Shown: one piece after another, positions 42,854 to 54,600 of the stretch | Numbering within the stretch: the stretch's first letter is position 1 | How the letters are laid out: each line of letters opens with the position of its first letter | Source of the DNA: CAMTVQ01 sp947085255 | GTDB taxonomy: Bacteria > Bacteroidota > Bacteroidia > Sphingobacteriales > Sphingobacteriaceae | DNA: 64,000 nt | Reading direction: 5' to 3' | Assembly: GCA_947085255.1 (NCBI GenBank) | Contig: CAMTVQ010000004.1 | Coordinates: forward strand, 1-64,000 | Program-made: the position numbers and the translations under genes | The notes under the pieces: generated by a model | Told to the model about the DNA's origin: nothing | Seen by the model: the letters and a program-made list of their open reading frames with translations, nothing else | The model's database searches: none

Positions 42854-43546
42854 ATGCACAGCGCTAAAATTACATTAAAGTTTCAACAAAAATTCGATGG
42901 CATTATTTGGAAAGTAGCCATAGATAGTATTGCTCCATATATTGCATTACTTATTAGAAAAACCGATACCCAACAAGCTTGCATTGCAAAAGTTAATCTA
43001 AACACACAAGCAGTAGCGTATCATTATCCAACAGAAGAATGGTTACCCGACTTAGCCTTAATACACAACGGCATTTGTATTACACGCTACTACCCAAATA
43101 CCAGCTTGCCCCAGCTACTAGGCATTACCTGTAGCCATGCAGAAACTGGCACACTATTGTGGAGTAACTATACCGAAAATATTGAGCAATATACAGAAGA
43201 GGGCATCTTATGCTATAATCCTAAGGTAGAACCCAAACAATTAATAGCGAGAAGTTATCAGAATGGAAGCCCTATCGAACTTTCTGCATTAACACCAATT
43301 ACACCTGCGTCTATAATATTACCTGAGATAATGAGTCCAACTTGCCAGCAATTAGTAATTGACGGATATCAGATTGTGGCGAGCGTAAAAAACGATGAAT
43401 GGGTAATCACCGTGCATCATGCTGATGAATTAGTGTTAGAGGATAAATTATCTGATTCTGCCCTCGGTGGCGACTCCTTTTTTATACTTGACAATCAGTT
43501 AGTTTACATTAAAAACAAACAAGAGTTTAAAATTTATCACTGGTAA
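42854..43546 (+). CDS. DUF4905-like protein
   Basis: The frame extends up to a GTG at 42797 but that would overlap the divergent NfeD gene's start. The ATG at 42854 (MHSAKITLKFQQKF) is the likely start, giving 230 residues. There is no signal peptide or membrane segment. The alternating strand pattern (KFDGIIWKVAIDSIAPYIAL, GDSFFILDNQLVYI) looks like a beta-propeller fragment. It resembles DUF4905 as I remember that family. The function is unknown. It is followed by LysM/RlpA-like and kinase genes on the same strand. Confidence 0.6.
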   Translation: MHSAKITLKFQQKFDGIIWKVAIDSIAPYIALLIRKTDTQQACIAKVNLNTQAVAYHYPTEEWLPDLALIHNGICITRYYPNTSLPQLLGITCSHAETGTLLWSNYTENIEQYTEEGILCYNPKVEPKQLIARSYQNGSPIELSALTPITPASIILPEIMSPTCQQLVIDGYQIVASVKNDEWVITVHHADELVLEDKLSDSALGGDSFFILDNQLVYIKNKQEFKIYHW

Positions 43547-43662
43547 TATAAAAGAGGTTTTCTATTTTGCCGACATACGCAGAAACAAAAACATAAGCGA
43601 GCAACGAATAATGCTTAATACTAATAGTTTACACAACACCATTAAAACAAAATAACAAACAG

Positions 43663-44523
43663 ATGAAATGGCACGTGCTTATTTGCCTGTTTTTATGGCT
43701 AACCACTACAAATGCTCATGCATTTGCAGTGGTTGACTCTATTGGTATAGAAATAAACAACAAAGACACCATTATTTTGCATGAAACAGGTAAGGGCGAA
43801 AGTTTTTACAGTATTTCTAAAAAGTATAAAATTAGTGTACAAACCTTAATGACCTTTAATAGTGCTACAGCAAGTAGCTTAAGAATTGGGCAATTATTGC
43901 GTATACCTAAAAACAATGTAGCAGTTGCTAAAGCAACTACAATGGCTACTAACCCTCTACCTCCTCCTCCCCAAAATAGCACACAAACAGATACCCTTTT
44001 TACCAAGAGATATAGCGTAAAAAAAGGCGACTATTTATACAGCATTGCCAAAACATATAAAATTAATATACAGCAATTAAAAGACGTTAATAATTTAACA
44101 ACTAATAATTTAAAGATAGGACAAGTATTGCTTATCCCTAACAGAGCCACGCTCGCCTTAGCTGCAGATACCAGCAACATGCAAGGAATAGATACAAGCA
44201 CCAAAAGTCGCACAAGTGCTCGTTTTATTAGAAACGTACGCGAAATAGATGAAACTGGAGTAGCGGGTTGGATACGAACAGATATAGCAACCAGTAGTGG
44301 AATAAGCTATGCACTGCACCGAACAGCACCAATCGGCACTATTGTTAAAGTAACCAACACCATGAACAATAAAAATGTATTGGTAAAGGTAATTGGGTTG
44401 CTGCCAGATACTGGCGATAATGATAATATGCTGATAAAAATATCTGCAGGTGCGGCCAAAACATTGGGGGTAATTAATGAAAAATTCCAGGCCAAGTTAC
44501 ACTATGCAGTACCCAAAGAATAA
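43663..44523 (+). CDS. Secreted LysM protein with RlpA-like domain
   Basis: The 286-residue protein has a signal peptide (LICLFLWLTTTNAHA). There are two LysM domains at about 40-85 and 109-156 (ETGKGESFYSISKKYKISVQ and KKGDYLYSIAKTYKINIQ), a linker, and a C-terminal RlpA-type double-psi beta barrel at about 195-283 (SSGISYALHRTAPIGTIVKV, NNKNVLVKVIG). It should bind peptidoglycan and may be a lytic transglycosylase relative. The kinase gene downstream starts within or just before its end. Confidence 0.85.
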   Translation: MKWHVLICLFLWLTTTNAHAFAVVDSIGIEINNKDTIILHETGKGESFYSISKKYKISVQTLMTFNSATASSLRIGQLLRIPKNNVAVAKATTMATNPLPPPPQNSTQTDTLFTKRYSVKKGDYLYSIAKTYKINIQQLKDVNNLTTNNLKIGQVLLIPNRATLALAADTSNMQGIDTSTKSRTSARFIRNVREIDETGVAGWIRTDIATSSGISYALHRTAPIGTIVKVTNTMNNKNVLVKVIGLLPDTGDNDNMLIKISAGAAKTLGVINEKFQAKLHYAVPKE

Positions 44524-45136
44524 GCCATTTTTAGTAGGTATATCTGGCAGAAGTGGCGCTGGCAAAACATTCGTCATCCAACAGCTGAAAAAACTATTAC
44601 TCCCCATAAACACTACACTCGTTTCACAAGACGATTATTACCTCCCCATTACTCAGCAACAGAAAGACAAAAACGGTATCGAGAATTTTGATCTACCAAC
44701 AGCAATTAATCACCAACAATTACTAACAGATATTGCTCTTTTATTGTCTAACCAAGTTGTAGAAAAACAATCGTACACATTTAATAATGCAGCTACCCCG
44801 TCTCATCTTATTTTACTGTTACCAAACCCTATAATTCTGCTCGAAGGCTTGTTTATCTACTCTTACCCCGAAATAGCTAAACACATTCAATATAAACTGT
44901 TTATCGACTGCTCCGCAGACATTTGCTTAGCTCGCCGCCTACAGCGCGATAGCTCCGAAAGAGGATATAATCCCGAGCAAATTCAGTATCAATGGCATGA
45001 ACATGTTGAGCCTGCATACCAACATTTTTTACTACCACACCTAAAAACAGCCGACGCAATTATTACCAACGAACAGCATATTGTAGGTTTGGAAGAGATC
45101 GCAACCTCACTAAAAGAGAAGGCAACGCGCGGCTAA
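44504..45136 (+). CDS. Uridine-kinase-family P-loop nucleoside kinase
   Basis: The frame opens at 44477, but I prefer the ATG at 44504 (MQYPKNKPFLVGIS), which overlaps the LysM gene by 20 bp. The 210 residues have P-loop ISGRSGAGKTFV, SQDDYYLPI, NFDLPTAINHQQL, PIILLEGLFIY, and RRLQRDSSERGY, all in Udk order. It phosphorylates uridine/cytidine or a related substrate. Confidence 0.85.
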   Translation: MQYPKNKPFLVGISGRSGAGKTFVIQQLKKLLLPINTTLVSQDDYYLPITQQQKDKNGIENFDLPTAINHQQLLTDIALLLSNQVVEKQSYTFNNAATPSHLILLLPNPIILLEGLFIYSYPEIAKHIQYKLFIDCSADICLARRLQRDSSERGYNPEQIQYQWHEHVEPAYQHFLLPHLKTADAIITNEQHIVGLEEIATSLKEKATRG

Positions 45137-45210
45137 TATTTTTTCCTACTTTGTTAAAAATATGTGCACAACTATTGCGTGAAATCAAACAAAATGCCGT
45201 GCAAAAAAGC

Positions 45211-45218
45211 TATTTTTG
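45211..45218 (+). promoter_or_regulatory. -7 box of the gyrB promoter
   Basis: TATTTTTG lies 22 bp before the gyrB start. A matching -33 box is not clear. Confidence 0.4.
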
Positions 45219-45239
45219 AAATTAAGACAACGATAAATT

Positions 45240-47180
45240 ATGAGCGAAGTAAAGGAAGATAAATCCAACTATTCGGCGGATAATATTCAGGTATTAGAAG
45301 GATTAGAAGCGGTGCGAAAGCGCCCTGCCATGTATATTGGCGATATAGGATTTAAAGGATTACATCACCTGGTTTACGAGGTAGTAGATAACTCCATTGA
45401 TGAAGCAATGGCTGGTTATTGTAAAAACATTTTTGTAACCATCCACCTAGACAATTCTATCACCGTTGAGGATGACGGCCGTGGTATTCCAACTGGTATG
45501 CATACCAAAGAAAAACGCTCGGCATTAGAGGTTGTAATGACCGTATTACATGCCGGTGGTAAATTTGATAAAGACACCTACAAAGTATCTGGTGGATTGC
45601 ATGGTGTAGGTGTATCCTGCGTAAATGCTTTATCTAAACACCTAAAAGTGTTAGTACACCGCGAAGGCGAAGTATTTACCCAAGAATACTCATGTGGCAA
45701 GCCTTTATTTGATGTAAAACCTATTGGCGATTCAAACAAAACAGGAACCATTGTTACGTTTGTTCCCGATGATAGTATTTTCATCACTACCGAATACAAA
45801 TTTGACACCTTAGCTGCTCGTTTACGCGAATTGGCTTTCTTAAATAAAGGAATCAACTTAACTATTACGGATGAACGTGAAGAAAACCGCACAGAATCTT
45901 TTCATTCTGATGGAGGCTTGCGCGAGTTTGTAAAATACTTGGATGGAACACGTAATCCATTAATTGCCGAACCTATTTATTTAGAAGGCATTAAACAAGG
46001 CATTCCTGTAGAGTTAGCCTTACAATACAACGATACCTACACAGAGAATGTACATTCTTATGTAAACAACATCAACACCATTGAGGGTGGCACACACGTA
46101 GCTGGTTTTCGCAGAGGCTTGACACGTACGTTGAAGAACTATGCTGAAAAATCGGGCTTATTGAAAAACCTTAAAATAGAAATTGATGGGGATGATTTTC
46201 GTGAAGGATTAACAGCCGTTATTTCGGTAAAAGTAGCCGAACCACAATTTGAAGGACAGACTAAAACCAAGTTAGGCAATAACGAGGTAAGCGGAGCGGT
46301 AGATATTGCTGTTGGCGAGGCTTTGGGTAATTACTTAGAAGAAAATCCTAAAGAAGCAAAAGCCATTGTTCAGAAAGTAATTTTAGCAGCAACGGCTCGT
46401 ATGGCTGCACGTAAAGCACGCGAATTGGTGCAACGTAAAAACGTAATGACAGGCACAGGATTACCGGGTAAATTATCCGATTGTTCTGAAAGTGACCCAG
46501 CATTATGCGAATTGTACTTAGTCGAGGGAGATTCGGCGGGTGGTACCGCGAAACAAGGTCGTAATCGTGAGTTTCAAGCTATTTTACCTTTACGAGGCAA
46601 AATCTTGAACGTAGAAAAAGCGATGGAACACCGTATTTATGAAAACGAGGAGATAAAAAATATGTTTACCGCCTTGGGCGTAAGCATAGGCACTCCCGAA
46701 GACCATAAAGCATTAAATATTGTAAAACTGCGCTACCACAAAATCGTCATCATGACGGATGCGGATATCGACGGTAGTCACATTACTACACTTATTCTTA
46801 CTTTTTTCTTCAGATACATGAAGGAACTGATAGAGTTTGGATATATCTACATTGCTACGCCACCTTTGTACTTGGTGAAAAAAGGGAAAGACCAAGAATA
46901 TGCATGGGATGACGCCTCTCGAGACAATGCCGTAGCACGCTTAAAAGGTGCAGGAAAAGAAGAAAACGTGCATATACAGCGCTATAAAGGTTTGGGAGAG
47001 ATGAACGCCGAACAGCTATGGGAAACCACTATGAATCCAGACACACGTACGCTACGCCAAGTAACTATTGACAATGCTGCTGAATGTGACCATATTTTCT
47101 CGATGTTAATGGGAGATGAAGTTGCACCTCGTAGAGATTTTATAGAGAAAAATGCGAAATACGCCAAGATAGACGTATAA
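45240..47180 (+). CDS. gyrB: DNA gyrase subunit B
   Basis: The ATPase subunit of DNA gyrase. The 646 residues include the GHKL ATP site (DNSIDEAMAG, DDGRGIPTGMH, GGLHGVGVSCVNALS), the transducer, and TOPRIM with LVEGDSAGGTAKQGR and MTDADIDGSHI, ending in the conserved MNAEQLWETTM and RRDFIEKNAKYAK. The length of 646 is normal for Bacteroidetes GyrB. Convergent with rpoC; a bidirectional terminator separates them. Confidence 0.97.
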   Translation: MSEVKEDKSNYSADNIQVLEGLEAVRKRPAMYIGDIGFKGLHHLVYEVVDNSIDEAMAGYCKNIFVTIHLDNSITVEDDGRGIPTGMHTKEKRSALEVVMTVLHAGGKFDKDTYKVSGGLHGVGVSCVNALSKHLKVLVHREGEVFTQEYSCGKPLFDVKPIGDSNKTGTIVTFVPDDSIFITTEYKFDTLAARLRELAFLNKGINLTITDEREENRTESFHSDGGLREFVKYLDGTRNPLIAEPIYLEGIKQGIPVELALQYNDTYTENVHSYVNNINTIEGGTHVAGFRRGLTRTLKNYAEKSGLLKNLKIEIDGDDFREGLTAVISVKVAEPQFEGQTKTKLGNNEVSGAVDIAVGEALGNYLEENPKEAKAIVQKVILAATARMAARKARELVQRKNVMTGTGLPGKLSDCSESDPALCELYLVEGDSAGGTAKQGRNREFQAILPLRGKILNVEKAMEHRIYENEEIKNMFTALGVSIGTPEDHKALNIVKLRYHKIVIMTDADIDGSHITTLILTFFFRYMKELIEFGYIYIATPPLYLVKKGKDQEYAWDDASRDNAVARLKGAGKEENVHIQRYKGLGEMNAEQLWETTMNPDTRTLRQVTIDNAAECDHIFSMLMGDEVAPRRDFIEKNAKYAKIDV

Positions 47181-47200
47181 GTCTTATTTACTATCACATA

Positions 47201-47237
47201 AAAAAGCCGCTCTTAGAAATTAAGAGCGGCTTTTTTG
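47201..47237. terminator. Bidirectional terminator between gyrB and rpoC
   Basis: AAAAAGCCGCTCTTA and its complement TAAGAGCGGCTTTTT enclose a GAAAT loop, with A-run and T-run on the two sides. It serves both convergent genes. Confidence 0.9.
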
Positions 47238-47255
47238 ATACTATACTTTTTGCAC

Positions 47256-50200
47256 TTATACTGTTTCTTCAACAGCTTTAGATGCCATTAGCTTATTGTA
47301 TTCTTCTTTAGAACCAACTATTACACGATCGTACTGACGCATACCTGTTCCTGAAGGAATTAAGTGACCTACAATCACATTCTCTTTCAATCCAAGTAAT
47401 CCATCTCTCTTACCGTTAATTGCTGCTTCGTTTAGCACTTTCGTAGTTTCTTGGAAAGACGCTGCTGAAATCCAGCTCTTAGTACCTAACGAAGAACGAG
47501 TAATACCCATCAACAATGGACTTGCCGTAGCAGGACGAGCATCACGAGCCGTAGCTAATTTTGCATCCTTACGTCTTAGTATCGAATTTTCATCACGTAA
47601 TTTACGTGCTGTAATTTTCATACCCGGTCTAAGAGTAGTAGAATCGCCTGACTCTTCTATTACTTTCATTCCAAATACCGAGTTGTTTTCTTCTAAGAAA
47701 TCGAACTTATCAGCCGATTCTTTTTCTAAGAACAAAGTATCTCCTGGATCTTCAATCTCTACCTTTTGCATCATCTGGCGTACAATTACCTCAAAATGCT
47801 TGTCGTTGATTTTTACCCCTTGTAAGCGGTAAACTTCTTGAACACCATTTACTAAGTACTCTTGTAAAGCAGAAGGACCTTTAATAGATAAAATATCCGA
47901 AGGAGTAATTGAACCATCAGAAAGTGGTGAACCTGCTCTTACAAAGTCATTATCCTGAACCAGGATATGCTTAGAAAGAGATACTAAGTATTTCTTAGTT
48001 TGTCCATCACGTGATTCGATATTAACCTCACGATTACCACGTTTTACACCACCTAATGTTACCACACCATCAATTTCGGTTACTACCGCAGGGTTAGATG
48101 GGTTACGTGCTTCGAACAATTCCGTTACGCGTGGTAAACCACCTGTAATATCTCGTGTTTTACCACTTGAACGAGGAATTTTTACCATTACCTGACCAGT
48201 TCTTACTGCTTCGCCATTATCAACGGCAATATGCGCTCCTACTGGAATATTGTAATGCTTAATTACCTCTCCAGATTTATCCATAATTTGGATAGCTGGA
48301 TTTTTCGTTTTATCACGACTATCAATAATTACCTTTTCACGGTGACCTGTTTGCTCATCTGATTCTTCACGGAAAGTAATGCCTTCTTCAATAGCATCAA
48401 AAGATACTTTACCTGCAAATTCAGAGATAATTACCGCGTTGTACGGATCCCATGAACAAATTTTATCGCCTTTGGCAATTTTTTGACCCTCTTTTACGAA
48501 CAATGACGAACCGTAAGGAATATTGCTAGTAGTAATTACTCTACCGCTTGTTTCTTCTAAAATACGTATCTCACCAGAACGACCTAATACTACTTGTACT
48601 GTTCCGTCTTCTGTTTTATAATCTACTGTGCGAATGTTTTCGAACTCTAATTTACCTGCAAATTTTGCATTTATTTGAGATTCTGCAGCAATGTTAGATG
48701 CTGTACCACCCACGTGGAAAGTACGAAGTGTTAACTGTGTACCCGGCTCACCAATAGACTGTGCTGCAATTACACCAACTGCCTCACCTATCTGCACTTT
48801 ACGTCCAGTAGCTAAGTTACGTCCGTAACATCTTGCACAAACACCTCTACGGCTAGCACACGTCAATACCGAACGAATTTCAACAGCTTCAACAGCTGAA
48901 TTTTCGATATCACGGGCAATTTCTTCTGTAATTTCTTCACCTACGCCAACTAATAAGTTGTTGGTTAATGGATCAATTACATCTTCTACCGTTGTACGAC
49001 CTAAAATACGATCGTATAATGGTTCCACCACTTCTTCGTTATCCTTTAATGCAGTAGTTAAGATACCACGTAGGGTACCACAATCTTGCTCATTAATAAC
49101 AATATCTTGAGCAACATCCACCAAACGACGAGTTAAGTAACCCGCATCAGCTGTTTTCAATGCTGTATCCGCCAAACCTTTACGCGCACCGTGAGTAGAA
49201 ATGAAATACTCTAATACCGATAGTCCTTCTTTAAAGTTAGAAAGAATTGGATTCTCAATAATCTCTCCACCCGAACCCGATTTCTGAGGCTTAGCCATCA
49301 AACCGCGCATACCGCAAAGCTGACGAATCTGCTCTTTAGAACCACGTGCTCCAGAATCCAACATCATATATACCGAGTTGAATCCTTGATTATCATTTTT
49401 CAACTGCGTCATTACGTTATCTGTCAAACGTGAGTTAATACGTGTCCAGATATCGATAATTTGGTTATAACGCTCGTTATTAGTAATGAAACCCATGTTA
49501 TAGTTACTCATTACCTCATCAACCTCAGCTTGAGCTGAGTTCAATAACGTTACTTTTTCTGCAGGTACTGTTAAATCTTGTAGGTTAAATGATAGTCCTC
49601 CTTTAAATGCCATTTTGAAACCAAGTTCCTTAATGTCATCCAAGAATCTAGCAGCACGATCCATACCAGTGATTTTCACTACTTCACCAATAATATCGCG
49701 TAATGATTTTTTCGTCAACAGTTCGTTGATATAACCCATTTGAGTAGGTACTACCTGATTAAACATTACACGACCAACAGTAGTTTCGATGATTCTTTTC
49801 ACCAAAACACCGTTCTCTCTTACATCAGTTTTAATTTTGATGTGTGCATGTAAATCTACACGACCTTCGTTGTAAGCTATAATTAATTCTTCATCAGAAT
49901 AGAATATTAAACCTTCACCTTTTACAATATGACCTGGTTCTGTTTTTCTTCCTTTGGTGATATAATATAACCCCAACACCATGTCTTGAGAAGGAACCGT
50001 AATAGGAGTTCCGTTGGCAGGGTTTAAGATATTGTGCGAAGCCAACATTAATACTTGGGCTTCCAAAATAGCTGCGTTACCTAGTGGTACGTGCACTGCC
50101 ATCTGGTCACCGTCAAAATCGGCGTTGAAAGCCGTACATACTAATGGGTGTAATTGAATCGCTTTACCTTCAATTAATTTTGGTTGAAAGGCCTGAATAC

Positions 50201-51542
50201 CTAATCTATGCAGCGTTGGTGCACGGTTAAGTAACACAGGGTGACCTTTTAATACGTTTTCCAAAATATCCCAAACTAATGGGTCTTTACGGTCAACAAT
50301 TTTCTTTGCAGATTTTACAGTTTTAACCACACCACGCTCAATCATTTTACGAATGATAAATGGTTTGAATAGCTCTGCAGCCATATCTTTTGGTAAACCG
50401 CATTCGTGCATCTTAAGAGTAGGTCCTACAACAATTACCGAACGAGCCGAGTAATCTACACGCTTACCTAATAAGTTTTGACGGAAACGACCTTGCTTAC
50501 CTTTCAGAATATCTGAAAGTGATTTTAGTGCACGGTTACCTTCTGTTTTTACTGCGTTTACTTTACGTGAGTTATCGAATAACGAATCTACAGCTTCCTG
50601 CAACATACGTTTTTCGTTACGTAAAATTACGTCTGGTGCTTTTATCTCTACCAATCGCTTCAAACGGTTGTTACGGATAATTACACGACGGTATAAATCA
50701 TTTAAATCTGAAGTAGCAAAACGACCACCATCCAACGGTACTAATGGACGTAATTCTGGAGGTATAACTGGTACAATTTTCACAATCATCCACTCTGGAC
50801 GATTTTCAATATGTGCATTTGCTTCACGGAACGATTCTACAACGTTTAAGCGTTTTAAGGCTTCGTTTTTACGTTGTTGTGATGTTTCGTTAGCTGCTTG
50901 ATGACGTAAATCGTATGATAACTGATCTAAATCGATACGTTTCAATAAATCTTCTAACGCATCGGCACCCATCTTAGCAATAAATTTGTTCGGATCGGTA
51001 TCTTCTAAATACTGGTTTTCTTTTGGTAACGTATCCAAAATATCCAAGTATTCTTCTTCTGTTAAAAAATCAAGGTAGTTAATTCCATCTTGCGATTTAG
51101 TACCAGCTTGAATTACAACATAGCGCTCGTAGTAGATAATCATATCCAATCGCTTGGTTGGTAAACCCAATAAGTAGCCAATTTTATTAGGCAACGAACG
51201 GAAATACCAAATATGAGCTACAGGAACTTCCAATTTAATGTGTCCCATGCGCTCTCTACGCACTTTTTTCTCCGTTACTTCTACTCCACAACGATCGCAA
51301 ACGATACCCTTGTAGCGGATACGCTTATATTTACCGCAAGCGCATTCAAAATCTTTTACCGGGCCAAAAATACGTTCGCAAAACAATCCATCTCTTTCTG
51401 GTTTATACGTTCTATAATTGATTGTTTCTGGTTTCAATACTTCGCCGCTTGAACGTTCCAAAATTATTTCTGGAGACGCCAAACTAATGGTAATCGACGT
51501 GAAATTACTTTTCAGTTTTGAGTCTTTTTTTTGTGTTGACAT
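47256..51542 (-). CDS. rpoC: RNA polymerase subunit beta'
   Basis: The catalytic subunit. The 1428-residue length is normal for Bacteroidetes. Visible motifs: N-terminal zinc site CACGKYKRIRYKGIVCDRCG, the Mg site NADFDGDQMAVH, the bridge/trigger region ending in the second zinc site CASRRGVCARCYG, and C-terminal SFQETTKVLNEAAI. It starts 98 bp downstream of rpoB in the same operon. Confidence 0.98.
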   Translation of the reverse strand: MSTQKKDSKLKSNFTSITISLASPEIILERSSGEVLKPETINYRTYKPERDGLFCERIFGPVKDFECACGKYKRIRYKGIVCDRCGVEVTEKKVRRERMGHIKLEVPVAHIWYFRSLPNKIGYLLGLPTKRLDMIIYYERYVVIQAGTKSQDGINYLDFLTEEEYLDILDTLPKENQYLEDTDPNKFIAKMGADALEDLLKRIDLDQLSYDLRHQAANETSQQRKNEALKRLNVVESFREANAHIENRPEWMIVKIVPVIPPELRPLVPLDGGRFATSDLNDLYRRVIIRNNRLKRLVEIKAPDVILRNEKRMLQEAVDSLFDNSRKVNAVKTEGNRALKSLSDILKGKQGRFRQNLLGKRVDYSARSVIVVGPTLKMHECGLPKDMAAELFKPFIIRKMIERGVVKTVKSAKKIVDRKDPLVWDILENVLKGHPVLLNRAPTLHRLGIQAFQPKLIEGKAIQLHPLVCTAFNADFDGDQMAVHVPLGNAAILEAQVLMLASHNILNPANGTPITVPSQDMVLGLYYITKGRKTEPGHIVKGEGLIFYSDEELIIAYNEGRVDLHAHIKIKTDVRENGVLVKRIIETTVGRVMFNQVVPTQMGYINELLTKKSLRDIIGEVVKITGMDRAARFLDDIKELGFKMAFKGGLSFNLQDLTVPAEKVTLLNSAQAEVDEVMSNYNMGFITNNERYNQIIDIWTRINSRLTDNVMTQLKNDNQGFNSVYMMLDSGARGSKEQIRQLCGMRGLMAKPQKSGSGGEIIENPILSNFKEGLSVLEYFISTHGARKGLADTALKTADAGYLTRRLVDVAQDIVINEQDCGTLRGILTTALKDNEEVVEPLYDRILGRTTVEDVIDPLTNNLLVGVGEEITEEIARDIENSAVEAVEIRSVLTCASRRGVCARCYGRNLATGRKVQIGEAVGVIAAQSIGEPGTQLTLRTFHVGGTASNIAAESQINAKFAGKLEFENIRTVDYKTEDGTVQVVLGRSGEIRILEETSGRVITTSNIPYGSSLFVKEGQKIAKGDKICSWDPYNAVIISEFAGKVSFDAIEEGITFREESDEQTGHREKVIIDSRDKTKNPAIQIMDKSGEVIKHYNIPVGAHIAVDNGEAVRTGQVMVKIPRSSGKTRDITGGLPRVTELFEARNPSNPAVVTEIDGVVTLGGVKRGNREVNIESRDGQTKKYLVSLSKHILVQDNDFVRAGSPLSDGSITPSDILSIKGPSALQEYLVNGVQEVYRLQGVKINDKHFEVIVRQMMQKVEIEDPGDTLFLEKESADKFDFLEENNSVFGMKVIEESGDSTTLRPGMKITARKLRDENSILRRKDAKLATARDARPATASPLLMGITRSSLGTKSWISAASFQETTKVLNEAAINGKRDGLLGLKENVIVGHLIPSGTGMRQYDRVIVGSKEEYNKLMASKAVEETV

Positions 51543-51639
51543 GTTCGATTATTAATGTGTGAATGAATGAATTTGGAATGATTGAATGATAAAAAAGCAT
51601 TGTGCCTACTCTATCATTCAATCACTCGTTCATTCAATA

Positions 51640-54600
51640 TTAGTCAAGTGTAATATCCAAGCCTAAGCCGCGCAATTCGTGAACCAATACATTGAATGAT
51701 TCAGGTACGCCTGGTGTTGGTAAATTATCACCTTTAACAATAGCCTCATACGTTTTAGCTCTTCCGATAACATCATCCGATTTAACTGTAAGAATCTCTT
51801 GCAAGATGTTAGCAGCTCCAAATGCCTCGATAGCCCAAACCTCCATCTCACCAAAACGCTGACCCCCAAATTGTGCTTTACCACCCAATGGTTGTTGTGT
51901 AATTAATGAGTATGGTCCGATAGAACGTGCGTGCATCTTATCATCAACCATGTGGCCTAATTTCATCATATAGATGATACCTACCGTAGTTGGTTGATCG
52001 AAACGATCGCCTGTTCCTCCGTCGTATAAATACGTACGACCAGATTTTGGCAATTTTGCTTTAGCTACCCATTCTTCTACTTCATCGTGCGTAGCACCAT
52101 CAAATATAGGAGTGGCAAACTTAACGCCTAACTCTTTACCTGCCCAGCCTAAAACCGTCTCGTAAATCTGACCTAAGTTCATCCTTGAAGGTACACCAAG
52201 TGGGTTAAGTACCACATCTACAGGAGTTCCATCTTCCAAGAACGGCATTTCTTCATCACGAACAATACGAGCAACAATACCCTTATTACCGTGACGACCT
52301 GCCATCTTATCTCCTACTTTCAATTTACGTTTTTTGGCAACATACACCTTGGCCATTTGCACAATACCTGATGGCAATTCATCACCTACAGTTAAGGCAA
52401 ATTTTTCGCGACGGTAAGCACCCAATTCCTCATTTAAGTTGATGTTGTAGTTATGCAACAAAATCTTAATCTGATCATTTTTGTCTTTGTCCGTAGTCCA
52501 TTTTGCAGGATTAATATGTGCATAATCCAGTTCTGAAAGTAGTTTTTGGGTAAACTTAACACCCTTAGCTATCAACAGTTCTTTGTACACATTATATACA
52601 CCTTGTGATGTTTTACCATTTACCAATACAGTTAACTTATCGGCTAACGATTGTTTTACGTTAATCACATTACGATCATGCTCAGCATCTAATTTTTCTA
52701 ATAAGATTTTTTCATTGCTCTTAGTAGTCTTCTTAGCACGTGAGAATAATTTAGTATCAATAACTACACCTCTGATTGATGGAGGTGCTTTTAATGAAGC
52801 ATCTTTTACGTCACCCGCTTTGTCACCAAATATGGCACGCAATAATTTTTCTTCTGGTGAAGGGTCTGATTCTCCTTTAGGAGTAATTTTACCAATAAGG
52901 ATATCGCCTTCTTTAATTTCGGCACCTACGCGCACTATACCGTTTTCATCCAAATCTTTGGTAGCTTCTTCACTTACGTTTGGAATATCTGCCGTCAATT
53001 CTTCTTCTCCACGTTTTGTATCACGTACTTCTAATTCAAACTCTTCAATATGAAGTGATGTGAATATGTCCTGACTTACAACACGTTCTGAAATTACAAT
53101 CGCATCCTCAAAATTGTATCCCTGCCAAGGCATGAATGCTACTTTTAAGTTACGACCTAATGCCAACTCACCGTTCTGTGTAGCATAACCTTCGCACAAT
53201 ACTTGTCCTTTGGTTACTTTTTCGCCAATTTTTACAATAGGCTTAATATTTACACATGTATTTTGATTGGTCTTTTTAAACTTGGTGAGTTTGTATGTTT
53301 TTACATCCTCATCAAAAGAAACCAAACGTTCGTCGTCTGTGCGGGTGTAGCGAATCGTAATTTCGTTTGCATCTACATACTCTACTACACCTTGACCTTC
53401 TGCATTCAACAATACGCGTGAATCTCTTGCAACACGTGCTTCCAAACCAGTTCCTACAATTGGTGCTTCAGGCTGCAATAATGGCACTGCCTGACGCTGC
53501 ATGTTCGAACCCATCAAGGCACGATTCGCATCATCATGTTCTAAGAACGGAATCATCGATGCCGCAATAGATGTAATCTGATTTGGAGCAATGTCCATCA
53601 AATCTATCTTAGTAGGTTCCAATACTGGAAAATCGCCTTCGAAACGGCTTTTTACTTTTGGCGTAAGGAAATTACCTTTGTCATCGTAATGTGCATTTGC
53701 CTGAGCAATGGTTTTTCCATCCTCATCTTCTGCACTTAAGTAAATTACAGGTTCCTCTACTACTACTCTACCGTTTTCTACTTTACGGTAAGGAGTTTCG
53801 ATAAATCCTAAATTGTTAATTTTAGCGTGAACACACAAAGAAGAAATCAAACCAATGTTTGGTCCTTCTGGTGTTTCGATAGTACATAAACGACCGTAAT
53901 GAGTGTAATGCACGTCACGCACCTCAAAACCGGCACGCTCACGAGAAAGACCACCGGGCCCAAGGGCCGATAAACGGCGTTTGTGCGTAATCTCTGCCAA
54001 TGGATTGGTTTGATCCATGAACTGAGATAGCTGGTTGGTACCAAAGAAAGAGTTGATTACCGAAGAAAGGGTACGTGCATTGATCAAATCGGTTGGTGTA
54101 AACACCTCGTTATCACGAATGTTCATACGCTCACGAATAGTACGCGCCATACGTGCTAAACCTACCCCAAACTGAGCATATAACTGCTCACCTACGGTAC
54201 GTACACGACGGTTACTCAAGTGATCGATATCATCTACCTCTGCTTTTGCATTAATCAACTTGATTAAGAATTTAACAATCGCAATAATATCAGGCTTAGT
54301 CAACACCTTCGTTTCCTCAGGAGTGTCCATACCTAATTTACGATTGATACGGTAGCGACCTACATCACCTAAATCATAACGCTTATCAGAGAAGAACAAA
54401 CGATCGATAATACCACGAGCTGTTTCTTCATCAGGTGGTTCGGCGTTACGTAATTGACGATAGATATGCTCTACCGCTTCTTTTTCTGAGTTAGAAGTAT
54501 CTTTTTGTAAAGTATTATAGATAATAGTATAATCAGCTGTATTGGCATCTTCTTTTGTAAGAATGATGGTTTTTACATCTGCATCTACAATTAAATCAAT